Assembly (NCBI GenBank): GCA_036733925.1
Contig: DAIMZO010000008.1
Coordinates: 14,694 to 78,693 of the forward strand
Length of the DNA stretch: 64,000 nucleotides
Direction of reading: 5' to 3'
Source of the DNA: UBA2897 sp036733925
Lineage (GTDB): Bacteria; Bacillota; Negativicutes; Selenomonadales; Selenomonadaceae
Part shown: positions 8,300 to 14,813 of the stretch, one piece after another
Layout: the number at the start of each line of letters is the position of its first letter
How positions within the stretch are numbered: the first letter of the stretch is position 1
Notes under the pieces: generated by a model
What the model was told of the DNA's origin: nothing
Databases searched by the model: none
Seen by the model: only the letters and a program-made list of their open reading frames with translations
Position numbers and translations under genes: made by a program

Positions 8300-9446
8300 C
8301 CTGTCTTTCCATCCGTGTATGGAGGAGCCGCAGAATCTGGGCGCTCGTGCGGGCGAGGTTTCCTTTCGTCTCTGCGGCATCCATGGCCTCCGCCTCACGC
8401 ATCGGTTCGGGGAGAATCGGGAAATAGGCATCGATGCCATGCGCGTTTATGGCTTCGGCACCCTTCCTGCAGGCACCGCCGAGCGCGATGGTCAGGCAGT
8501 CCGGGTTCTCTTCCTTTGCGCGCGCGGCGAGCACCGCGGGGGCCTTGCCCATCGCGGTCTGCGCGTCGAGGCAGCCCTCGCCGGTGATCAGGACGTCGGC
8601 ATCCGGGAGATCGGCCTCGATGCCAGTATAGCGGAGGATGAGGGGAGCACCCGGCGTCAGGTTCCCGTGCAGGAAGGTGTGGAAGGCAAAGCCGAGGCCG
8701 CCGGCCGCGCCGGCGCCCGGGAGACGCATGGCGTCCTCCGCTTCCGGCATGGCCTTTCCTGCGAGATGGGCAAAGGCCGCGATATCCTGATCCATCTGCT
8801 CGCAGACCGCCGGGGATGCACCCTTCTGCGGGCCGAAGATATGGGAGCATCCCGTTTCTCCGCAGAGCGGGTTCTTGACATCGCAGGCGATATCGAATGT
8901 GCAGTCCACGTATTTTGCGAGCGCGTGGGCGTCCATCGAGCGGACACGCGCGAGGTCGCGGCCGAACGGCACCCCAGAGATGCCGTCAAAACGGACGCCG
9001 AGGGCGGCGAGCATGCCGAGCCCGCAGTCATTCGTCGCGCTGCCGCCGATGCCAATCAGGAAATGCCGCGCGCCGCGCTCGAACGCCGCGGCTATCAGCT
9101 CACCGAGCCCATAGGTTGTTGTATCGAGCGGATTGCGCTGCGCCTCCGGGACGAGCGTCAGCCCTGCGGCATCCGCCATCTCGATGACCGCAGTCCCTTT
9201 GTCCGTGAGCCACCCATAGCGGCTCGGGATGGGAGCACCGAGCGGCCCTGTGACCGTCACCGGGACACAGTTGCCGAGCGGCCCCGCGGCCAGCGCATCC
9301 ACCGTGCCCTCGCCGCCATCCGCAAGCGGGAACACCCGCACCGTATCCGCCGGGAACACAGAAAGAATCCCGCGCCGTACTGCATCCCCCGCCTCAAGCG
9401 AAGAAACCGACCCCTTGAACGAGTCCATAGAAACAACAACCTTCAT
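8274..9446 (-). CDS. glxK: Glycerate 2-kinase (class II, GlxK/GarK family)
   Basis: 390 residues; phosphorylates D-glycerate to 2-phosphoglycerate in the cytoplasm. Family signatures: start MKVVVSMDSFKGSVSSLEAG, PLADGGEGTVDAL, GIGGSATNDCGLGMLAALG, CDVKNPLCG, GAAGGLGFA and the late ITGEGCLDAQTAMGKAP. The start at 9446 is set by the invariant N-terminus; upstream in-frame codons are not conserved. It is transcribed away from rsmD, with a predicted promoter at 9486. No glyoxylate or glucarate genes are next to it. Confidence 0.92.
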   Translation of the reverse strand: MKVVVSMDSFKGSVSSLEAGDAVRRGILSVFPADTVRVFPLADGGEGTVDALAAGPLGNCVPVTVTGPLGAPIPSRYGWLTDKGTAVIEMADAAGLTLVPEAQRNPLDTTTYGLGELIAAAFERGARHFLIGIGGSATNDCGLGMLAALGVRFDGISGVPFGRDLARVRSMDAHALAKYVDCTFDIACDVKNPLCGETGCSHIFGPQKGASPAVCEQMDQDIAAFAHLAGKAMPEAEDAMRLPGAGAAGGLGFAFHTFLHGNLTPGAPLILRYTGIEADLPDADVLITGEGCLDAQTAMGKAPAVLAARAKEENPDCLTIALGGACRKGAEAINAHGIDAYFPILPEPMREAEAMDAAETKGNLARTSAQILRLLHTRMERQDGRKSGKA

Positions 9447-9485
9447 CCGCGACACCCCATATCCGTCGGTCAACATTTCTTCTAT

Positions 9486-9513
9486 ACTATAGTTATCGTA
9501 GAACATAGCGCAA
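9486..9513 (-). promoter_or_regulatory. Predicted promoter of glxK
   Basis: On the minus strand: TTGCGC, 16-base spacer, TATAGT (-10 at 9486-9491), about 40 bases upstream of the start. It overlaps the broken 5' end of the divergent oxidoreductase remnant. Confidence 0.45.
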
Positions 9514-9897
9514 GTATTTACCGCAGCAAATGGCCGTGTCGCAAAGAAAGTCATCGCCGAGGCACAGAACCGTGGGCATGAGGTCACGGCATTCGGCCGC
9601 CATGCGGAAAATGACACGCAGGCCAAGCAGTATGTGCAGAAGGATATCTTCGACCTGACGAAGGAAGAGCTGAAGGGCTTCGATGTTGTTGTGGACGCGG
9701 CGGGCGCATGGTTGCTCGAGACGCTCTATGTGATCCCGAAAGCGGCAATCACCCTCGCGGATCTGGTGAAAGGCACGGATACGCGTCTGGTCGTCGTCGG
9801 CGGCGCTGGCAGCCTCTACACGAATGCGGGCATACCTCTACGGTGGAGCAGCTCGCGCCGAATTTTCCGGACGCATTCAAGGGCGTCAAGATGGGGG
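9502..9897 (+). pseudogene. Broken NAD(P)-binding oxidoreductase (NmrA/YwnB-like)
   Basis: The frame reads NIAQVFTAANGRVAKKVIAE.., RGHEVTAFGRHAEN.., FDVVVDAAGAWLLETL, then DTRLVVVGGAGSLYTNAG: the N-terminal two-thirds of an NAD(P)H-binding SDR of the YwnB/NmrA type (AANG-x-x-A nucleotide loop, VVDAAGAW, VVGGAGSLY). No start codon is left (in-frame codons upstream are TAG AAC ATA), a frameshift occurs near 9830, and coding sequence stops at the exact left edge of the repeat at 9898. The C-terminal third is missing. Proteins of this type are often encoded beside an Rrf2 regulator; one lies at 14814. Confidence 0.75.
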
Positions 9898-10012
9898 ATT
9901 TTCCGATTCCTGCCGGGAAAGAGTTCACGGATCGGGGAAAGTATGCTAGAATAGGGCTATTGTGAAAGTCTGAAATGGGAGGTGTGTGCGCTTGCGGATC
10001 ATCACTGGCTCG
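9898..10012 (+). repeat. Direct repeat copy A: promoter and first codons of rsmD
   Basis: About 115 bases that recur in diverged form at 15306-15413. Shared pieces include ATTTTC, GGGAAAGAGTTCACG, GAAAGTATG, TGAAAGT and ATCATCACT-type sequence at matching spacing, with one small indel. This copy sits in front of intact rsmD. Confidence 0.85.
9924..9952 (+). promoter_or_regulatory. Predicted promoter of rsmD
   Basis: TTCACG (9924-9929), 17-base spacer, TAGAAT (9947-9952). The same arrangement with TAAAAT is duplicated before coaD. Confidence 0.6.
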
Positions 10013-10564
10013 GCGCACGGTGCCAAACTGAAAACGCCGAAAGGGCAGGCGACGCGCCCGACGTCGGATCGCGTGAAGGAATCGGTGTTCAATATCCTCG
10101 GGTCCATGGTTCGCGGCCGCCGCGTGCTCGACCTGTTCGCCGGGACGGGCAATCTCGGCCTCGAGGCGGTATCCCGCGGCGCAGAATCCGCCGTGCTCGT
10201 GGATCAGGCGACAGGGGCGCTCATGCGCGAGAATGCGGAGCATACGCATCTCGCCGCGCAGGTGCGCGTGAAATCCGGCGATGTGTTCAGCTGGCTGCGC
10301 GCGCTTGAGGCAAAGGGCGAGAACTATGATCTCGTCTTCTGCGATCCGCCGTATCATATCGGCTTGTGGCAGAGGGCCTTGCAATGCCTTGATGCGGGGG
10401 ACATCCTCGCGCGGAATGGCATCCTGGTCGTCGAACACGGTGCCGACGAGGATGAACTGCCCGAGCTCCAGCGGCTCGTGCGCGTCGAACATCGGCGTTA
10501 TGGTCGTACGACGCAGGTGAGCTTTTTCCAGTGGAGAGACTGGATCGAGGAGCCCATGTCATGA
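9992..10564 (+). CDS. rsmD: 16S rRNA (guanine(966)-N2)-methyltransferase
   Basis: 190 residues; SAM-dependent methylation of G966 in 16S rRNA. Typical start RIITGSAHGAKLKTPKG, TRPTSDRVKESVFNIL, SAM motif LDLFAGTGNLGLEAVSRGA and catalytic FCDPPYHIG. I take the TTG at 9992 (9 bases after GGGAGG); a GTG two codons earlier lies only 3 bases from that site. In Firmicutes this gene is normally followed directly by coaD; here a terminator and a 4.8 kb insert intervene. Confidence 0.93.
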   Translation: MRIITGSAHGAKLKTPKGQATRPTSDRVKESVFNILGSMVRGRRVLDLFAGTGNLGLEAVSRGAESAVLVDQATGALMRENAEHTHLAAQVRVKSGDVFSWLRALEAKGENYDLVFCDPPYHIGLWQRALQCLDAGDILARNGILVVEHGADEDELPELQRLVRVEHRRYGRTTQVSFFQWRDWIEEPMS

Positions 10565-10591
10565 ATTGCATATAGGCAGCACTGAGATGGG

Positions 10592-10638
10592 AAGCCCCGT
10601 CTGGAAAGAGCGCCGAATCTTTCCGGGCGGGGCTTTTT
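10592..10638 (+). terminator. Rho-independent terminator after rsmD
   Basis: An 18-bp stem with two G-U pairs (AAGCCCCGTCTGGAAAGA against TCTTTCCGGGCGGGGCTT), 8-base loop, T5 tail. It cuts rsmD off from the accessory block. Confidence 0.93.
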
Positions 10639-10694
10639 GCTGTCTGTCATTTGGTTCCTGCCGGAAATTTTTTCAAAAAGTTTTTGAGATGGTG

Positions 10695-10723
10695 TTGACA
10701 AAGTATTTGTAATATGATATATT
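10695..10723 (+). promoter_or_regulatory. Predicted promoter of the RiPP cluster
   Basis: Consensus TTGACA (10695-10700), 17-base spacer, TATATT (10718-10723), about 43 bases upstream of the precursor ribosome site. Confidence 0.75.
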
Positions 10724-10728
10724 ACAAA
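10706..10728. promoter_or_regulatory. Candidate operator overlapping the RiPP promoter
   Basis: A perfect 10-bp inverted repeat, TTTGTAATAT-GAT-ATATTACAAA, covers the spacer and -10 box, where a bound repressor would block polymerase. A further half-site ATTACAAA lies at 10750-10757. The Rrf2 regulator at the end of the cluster is one possible binder; this is inference. Confidence 0.55.
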
Positions 10729-10772
10729 GCGAAGAAAGTAATAAAACAGATTACAAATGTGGAGGGATTCTC

Positions 10773-10973
10773 ATGGCACTCTCAAATCTCAACGAATGGG
10801 CAGTTTCTGGTACGGCATGCGGCAGCGTGGACAAGCCGGCGGCATGCGGCAGCGCAGACAAACCGGCGGCATGCGGCAGCGCAGACAAACCGGCGGCATG
10901 CGGCAGCGCGGACAAACCGGCAGCATGCGGCAGTGCGGACAAGCCTTCCGCTTGCGGAGCATCGGACAAGTAA
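10773..10973 (+). CDS. ACGX-repeat RiPP precursor peptide (six Cys repeats)
   Basis: 66 residues: a short leader of 14 (MALSNLNEWAVSGT) then five tandem 9-residue units A-C-G-S-(V/A)-D-K-P-(A/S) and a final ACGASDK. The six cysteines fall at 16, 25, 34, 43, 52 and 61, exactly 9 apart, and there are no others. The start has GGAGGG 8 bases upstream. A radical SAM/SPASM protein gene follows. I recall NCBI family names 'ACGX-repeat peptide' and 'radical SAM/SPASM protein, ACGX system' for such pairs; accessions not checked. Likely role: substrate of the radical SAM enzyme, which may form thioether links at each Cys. The mature product and its activity are unknown. Confidence 0.9.
   Translation: MALSNLNEWAVSGTACGSVDKPAACGSADKPAACGSADKPAACGSADKPAACGSADKPSACGASDK
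10815..10970 (+). repeat. 27-bp tandem repeat coding the ACGX units
   Basis: Five 27-base units plus a partial sixth lie inside the precursor gene. The middle units are almost identical at DNA level (GCATGCGGCAGCGCAGACAA core), implying recent unit duplication; the last unit is diverged. Confidence 0.92.
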
Positions 10974-10999
10974 AGAGTTGCGTCAGAAGCAGGATCAGA

Positions 11000-11035
11000 C
11001 ACCGGGAGGCGTGCAAGCTTTCCGGTGATTTTTTT
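11000..11035 (+). terminator. Weak terminator/attenuator between precursor and maturase genes
   Basis: CACCGG (11000-11005) pairs with CCGGTG (11022-11027), then seven T (11029-11035), directly before the maturase ribosome site AGGAGGAG. A partial terminator here would give more precursor than enzyme, as is common in RiPP operons; inferred. Confidence 0.45.
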
Positions 11036-11045
11036 AGGAGGAGTC

Positions 11046-12089
11046 ATGAACTATTTCGCGTTTCAATGGCAGCTGCTGGATGATTGTGACCAGCGGTGCA
11101 AGCACTGCTATATCTTCCATGGGAATAACGGTGTGCCGCTCACTCGGATGACCAGCGAGCAGATCGACCGGACGCTGGAGAACTGCCTCGATTTCTGCCA
11201 GAAGTTCCAGAGGCTTCCAGAATTTTATATCACCGGCGGTGACCCAATCCTTCATCCGGATTTCTGGAGGCTGCTGGAAAAGCTCCATGACGGACATATC
11301 CCGTTCACCATCATGGGGAATCCTTTCCATCTGAACGATGAAGTCTGCCAGAGGATGCATGATCTCGGCTGCAAGAAATACCAGATGTCTCTGGACGGCC
11401 TGCGCGAAACGCATGACTGGTTCCGCAAACCGGGCAGCTTTGACGCGACGCTGGAAAAGGTTTCCTGCATCAATAAGTCCGGTATGCACAGCGTCATCAT
11501 GTCCACCGTTTCGGACAAGAATATCGACGAGATCCCGGAGCTGATTGACGTATGCGCCCAGCACGATGTGGATATCTTCGCTTTCTCGAGGTACTGCCCG
11601 GGTGCAGAGGACAAGACCAATGGCATCACGCCCGAGCGCTACCGCGCGTTCCTGCTGGCATGCGATGAAAAGTTCGAACATTACAACAAGCTCTACGCCT
11701 CGGGCAAGGGGAGACTCTGGTGCAACAAGAAGGATCACCTCTGGACGTTGCTTGACTGGGAACTCGGACGGTTCAAGATCCCGGAGGACGCGAAGTCGGA
11801 CATCGTTTACGGCGGGTGCAACTGCGGCAATTGCCATCTGACTATTTTGCCGACGGGAGATGTTTATGCCTGCCGGAGACTCTTCAGCAAAGTCGGAAAT
11901 GTTTTTACGGATTGGCTGACCGATATCTGGCTGCATCCCATGGAAGAATATCGGCAGTATGAGAAGTTCGAGAAATGCTCGAAATGCGAGTTGCTGCGCT
12001 TCTGCCGCGGCTGTCCGGCGGTCGCCCATGGAACGCATGGGAGCTTTTACGCGGAGGATCCGCAGTGCTGGCATGAAGTGCAGGGCTGA
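11046..12089 (+). CDS. Radical SAM/SPASM-domain peptide maturase (ACGX system)
   Basis: 347 residues. The radical SAM cluster motif CxxxCxxC is C14/C18/C21 (DDCDQRCKHCY); the SAM-binding GGDP is at 64-67. The C-terminal third has a SPASM-type auxiliary cluster region: GGCNCGNC, VYACRR, then CSKCELLRFCRGCP and a last Cys in PQCW, enough for two more [4Fe-4S] clusters. Start ATG 11046 is set by AGGAGGAG. It lies 72 bases after the precursor and 17 before the flavin/ferredoxin gene. Several Arg codons are AGG/AGA, scarce in the core genes of this window, which suggests acquisition. Probable role: thioether or other C-S/C-C cross-linking of the six Cys repeats. Confidence 0.9.
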   Translation: MNYFAFQWQLLDDCDQRCKHCYIFHGNNGVPLTRMTSEQIDRTLENCLDFCQKFQRLPEFYITGGDPILHPDFWRLLEKLHDGHIPFTIMGNPFHLNDEVCQRMHDLGCKKYQMSLDGLRETHDWFRKPGSFDATLEKVSCINKSGMHSVIMSTVSDKNIDEIPELIDVCAQHDVDIFAFSRYCPGAEDKTNGITPERYRAFLLACDEKFEHYNKLYASGKGRLWCNKKDHLWTLLDWELGRFKIPEDAKSDIVYGGCNCGNCHLTILPTGDVYACRRLFSKVGNVFTDWLTDIWLHPMEEYRQYEKFEKCSKCELLRFCRGCPAVAHGTHGSFYAEDPQCWHEVQG

Positions 12090-12106
12090 TGAGGAGGAGA
12101 TTCACG

Positions 12107-12721
12107 ATGGATGCGCAGACTTGTATCAAGAAGTTATCTTACGTAGGCGTCTTGAATTTTGCCACGGTCGACGCAAAGGGGAAACCGCAGGTGCGCTGCA
12201 TCAGCGCCATTCATTTCGAGGAAGATTCGTTCTGGTTCCTGACGGCCCGCGGTAAGGGCTTTTACCATGAGCTGATGGAGGACGGCAGCGTGCAGATCCT
12301 CGCCTACACCCGGTTTAAGGAGATGATCCGCGTCTCGGCGAAGGCGTGGCGCATGCCGGATGAGGTGCAGGAAGCCTGCCGGGAGAAGATATGGGAAGAG
12401 CAGCCATATATGGAGAACGTTTACCCGAACGGCACGAGAGAGATCCTTGAGGCGTTTACGCTGAAAGACATGCAGATCGAGTACTTCAATCTCGGGACGC
12501 ACCCGATTCAACGGTATTATTATACGGCAGGAGAAGCAGAACCTATCGTGAAGGGGTATGTTATCTCGGATCAGTGCATTCAGTGCGGGGCCTGCGAGGC
12601 AGGATGCCCGCAGCATGCCATCGACGAGGGCACACCGTTCGTCATCCGGCAGGACAATTGCCTGCAATGCGGCAGATGCTACGAGAATTGTCCGGCACAG
12701 GCAATCGAAAGACGTGAATGA
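12107..12721 (+). CDS. PNPOx-like flavin-binding domain fused to 2x[4Fe-4S] ferredoxin
   Basis: 204 residues. About 1-145 resembles the pyridoxamine-phosphate-oxidase-like split barrel (start KKLSYVGVLNFATVDAKGKP, then RCISAIHFEEDSFWFLT), a fold that usually holds FMN or F420. About 152-200 is a bacterial ferredoxin module with two CxxCxxCxxxC motifs: C157/160/163/167 and C185/188/191/195. Start ATG 12107 follows GAGGAGGAG. Position right after the radical SAM gene makes it a plausible electron donor for radical SAM or auxiliary clusters; not proven. A stand-alone flavin-Fe-S oxidoreductase role is equally possible. Confidence 0.82.
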   Translation: MDAQTCIKKLSYVGVLNFATVDAKGKPQVRCISAIHFEEDSFWFLTARGKGFYHELMEDGSVQILAYTRFKEMIRVSAKAWRMPDEVQEACREKIWEEQPYMENVYPNGTREILEAFTLKDMQIEYFNLGTHPIQRYYYTAGEAEPIVKGYVISDQCIQCGACEAGCPQHAIDEGTPFVIRQDNCLQCGRCYENCPAQAIERRE

Positions 12722-12753
12722 AACATGCAGATGTAGATAGGGAGGAGATCCGG

Positions 12754-13047
12754 ATGGATACGATGAAAGCGGTTTTGCTTGATCAGCCGACAAAAGGCGC
12801 TGATGTCAGACTTTCGGAAATCCCTGTCCCGGCGGTGAAGCCGGGCTGGGTGCTCGTGAAGGTGAAAGCCTTTGGCATGAACCACTCTGAGGAAATCCTC
12901 CGGGAGTATATCTATCACTTCATGGATGCACATAACCTGAGGCCGCTCATCGGCGCGGTCTACGATTTCGCGGACATCCGCGAGGCTTGCATCGCTTTGG
13001 ACGAGGGCAAAGTGGATGGGAAAATCGTCGCCCGGGCCGGAGATTGA
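12754..13047 (+). pseudogene. Zinc-type alcohol dehydrogenase/quinone oxidoreductase with a large internal deletion
   Basis: A 97-codon open frame joins the first ~43 residues of an MDR-family dehydrogenase (MKAVLLDQPTKGADVRLSEI.., PGWVLVKVKAFGMNHSE) directly to its last ~50 (MDAHNLRPLIGAVYDFADI, EGKVDGKIVARAGD). Intact relatives have over 300 residues, so the whole nucleotide-binding domain is gone, in frame. It still has a good ribosome site (GGGAGGAG) and may be translated, but cannot bind NAD(P)H or catalyse. It lies 32 bases after the ferredoxin fusion gene and 30 before the sirtuin. Confidence 0.85.
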
Positions 13048-13077
13048 GATTGTTCATGCGAGACAGAGAGGAACGCC

Positions 13078-14019
13078 ATGTTTGGCTTTGATACTATTTT
13101 CCATAAGAAGAATGATTTGACCTACGAGGAGCAGCTGGCTCTGCTCGAGGAAAAGATACAGGGAACGGATGCTATCCTGGTCGGTGCGGGGGCGGGGCTT
13201 TCGACGGCCGCGAGGCTGACGTATGACGGCGAGCGCTTCCGGAAGTATTTCTTCGATTTTGCCGAGACATTCGGCATCACGGATATGTATACGGGAGGAT
13301 TTTACCCGTTCCCGAGTCTGGAGCATTACTGGGCGTGGTGGAGCCGGCATATCTACTTCAACCGCTATATTGATGCGCCGTCGAGCGTTTATCCGGACCT
13401 CTTGCGGCTGGTCAGGGGCAAGGATTATTTCGTCTTGACGACGAATGTCGACCACCAGTTCCAGCGGAGCGGCTTCGACAAAAAGCGGCTTTTCTACACG
13501 CAGGGGGATTACGGCCTGTTGCAGAGCGTCGAACCGGAGGTGCAGAAATCCTATGACAACCAGGAGATTGTCGAGAAGATGCTCGAGGCGCAGGGCTTCG
13601 TCCGGGATGCGCAGGGCGTGCTTGCGGTGCCGGCTTCCGGCAAGCTCAGCTTGACGGTGCCGAAGGATCTGATCCCGAAGTGCCCGGACGATGGCCGCGC
13701 GATGATGGTCAGCGTGCGCAGCGACGACCGTTTCGTCGAGGACGAGGGCTGGCATGAGGCGCAGGCCCGCTATAAAAAGTTCTTGCATCAGCACGCAAAG
13801 GGGCCTATCCTATATCTAGAGCTCGGTGTCGGCATGAATACGCCGGTCATCATCAAATATCCGTTCTGGTATTATACGGAGAAGAATCCGCAGGCGTTCT
13901 ACGTCTGCATCAATAAAGGGTATGCGGTCTGCAGCGAGGACATCCGGCACCAGAGCCTCTGCATGGAGCAGGATATCGGCCGGGTGCTCAAAGATCTGTT
14001 GAAGGAGAGAGCATCATGA
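13078..14019 (+). CDS. Class M sirtuin (SirTM), protein ADP-ribosyltransferase type
   Basis: 313 residues, a Sir2 Rossmann fold. The NAD loop GAGAGLS is at 36-42; the catalytic region is TTNVDHQF with N123, D125 and H126. No CxxC zinc-ribbon pair is seen, and the gene is fused in position to a zinc macrodomain gene, both hallmarks of SirTM enzymes that ADP-ribosylate a lipoylated GcvH-like protein in Staphylococcus and Streptococcus. No GcvH-L or LplA2 gene is nearby, so the target here is open. Its last codon overlaps the macrodomain start (ATGA). Confidence 0.85.
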   Translation: MFGFDTIFHKKNDLTYEEQLALLEEKIQGTDAILVGAGAGLSTAARLTYDGERFRKYFFDFAETFGITDMYTGGFYPFPSLEHYWAWWSRHIYFNRYIDAPSSVYPDLLRLVRGKDYFVLTTNVDHQFQRSGFDKKRLFYTQGDYGLLQSVEPEVQKSYDNQEIVEKMLEAQGFVRDAQGVLAVPASGKLSLTVPKDLIPKCPDDGRAMMVSVRSDDRFVEDEGWHEAQARYKKFLHQHAKGPILYLELGVGMNTPVIIKYPFWYYTEKNPQAFYVCINKGYAVCSEDIRHQSLCMEQDIGRVLKDLLKERAS

Positions 14020-14813
14020 CGCAGGAAGAAAGAAGGATCTGGCTCATCCGGGCCTTGCAGACGGAGATGCCGGAGTACGCCTCGTACCGCATCCCACAGG
14101 AAAAGGAGGATCAGTGGCATCTGCTCCGCGCGCTGTTCAACGTCCGTCCGCCCATGCCGGTTTCGCCGGAATTCCAGCGCGTAGAGGGCGCTTTCCTTGA
14201 GCAGATGACGAGGGAGAAAGGCATCGTCGATGTCCTTGACATCTCTGCGAGCATGCTGGATCCGCGCCTGTCTATCTGGCAGGGCGATATCACGCGGCTG
14301 CGGGCCGACGCGATTGTCAACGCGGCGAACAGCCAGATGCTCGGTTGCTTCCAGCCCAACCACAACTGCATCGACAATATCGAGCAGACCATGGCCGGTG
14401 CGGAGATGCGCTATGCGCTCTACGAGATCATGGAAAAGCAGGGCCATGAGGAGCCGACGGGGCAGGCGAAGATCACGGAGGGCTATCATCTGCCGACCCG
14501 CTATGTCCTGCATACCGTCGGCCCCATCGTGCGCGGTGGCCTGACGGAAAAGCATCGGGAGCAGCTGGCATCCTGCTATCGGTCCTGCCTGAATCTCGCC
14601 GCGGAACATGGCTTGCGGAACATCGTCTTCTGCTGCATCTCGACGGGCGTGTTCTGCTTCCCGCAGCGCGAGGCGGCGCAGATCGCTGTCTGCACGGCGA
14701 GGCGGTGGCTCGACGAGCATCCGGCAGCGCCTTTGCGGCGCGTGGTCTTTGACGTATTCAAGGACAGCGACCGCGCCATCTACGAAAATCTTTTGAATAG
14801 GAGAGATCCCTGA
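14016..14813 (+). CDS. Zinc-dependent macrodomain ADP-ribosylhydrolase
   Basis: 265 residues. An N-terminal helical extension (1-80) precedes the macro fold: GDITRLRADAIVNAANS (D91, N102, N105), then the zinc-macro signature GCFQPNHNCIDN with C111, H116 and C118 as likely ligands, and the phosphate loop CCISTGVFCFP. This type removes ADP-ribose placed by the partner SirTM. It overlaps the sirtuin gene by 4 bases, and the Rrf2 gene begins at the next base after its stop, so all three are translationally coupled. Confidence 0.9.
   Translation: MTQEERRIWLIRALQTEMPEYASYRIPQEKEDQWHLLRALFNVRPPMPVSPEFQRVEGAFLEQMTREKGIVDVLDISASMLDPRLSIWQGDITRLRADAIVNAANSQMLGCFQPNHNCIDNIEQTMAGAEMRYALYEIMEKQGHEEPTGQAKITEGYHLPTRYVLHTVGPIVRGGLTEKHREQLASCYRSCLNLAAEHGLRNIVFCCISTGVFCFPQREAAQIAVCTARRWLDEHPAAPLRRVVFDVFKDSDRAIYENLLNRRDP

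Noticed and set aside
8250..9581. A 443-codon + strand open frame opposite glycerate kinase
   Set aside because: The minus strand encodes a full glycerate kinase with all family motifs; the + frame is Arg/His-rich and motif-free.
10810..10975. Short-period direct repeats that could suggest a CRISPR-like array
   Set aside because: The units are contiguous 27-base codon repeats with no spacers and translate into the ACGX peptide.
10714..11083. Longer alternative frames across the RiPP precursor region on both strands
   Set aside because: They are repeat-driven shadows; only the frame at 10773 has a ribosome site and gives the regular Cys pattern.
12754..13047. A genuine small novel protein between the ferredoxin fusion and sirtuin genes
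   Set aside because: Both ends match alcohol dehydrogenase termini, so an internally deleted gene explains it better.
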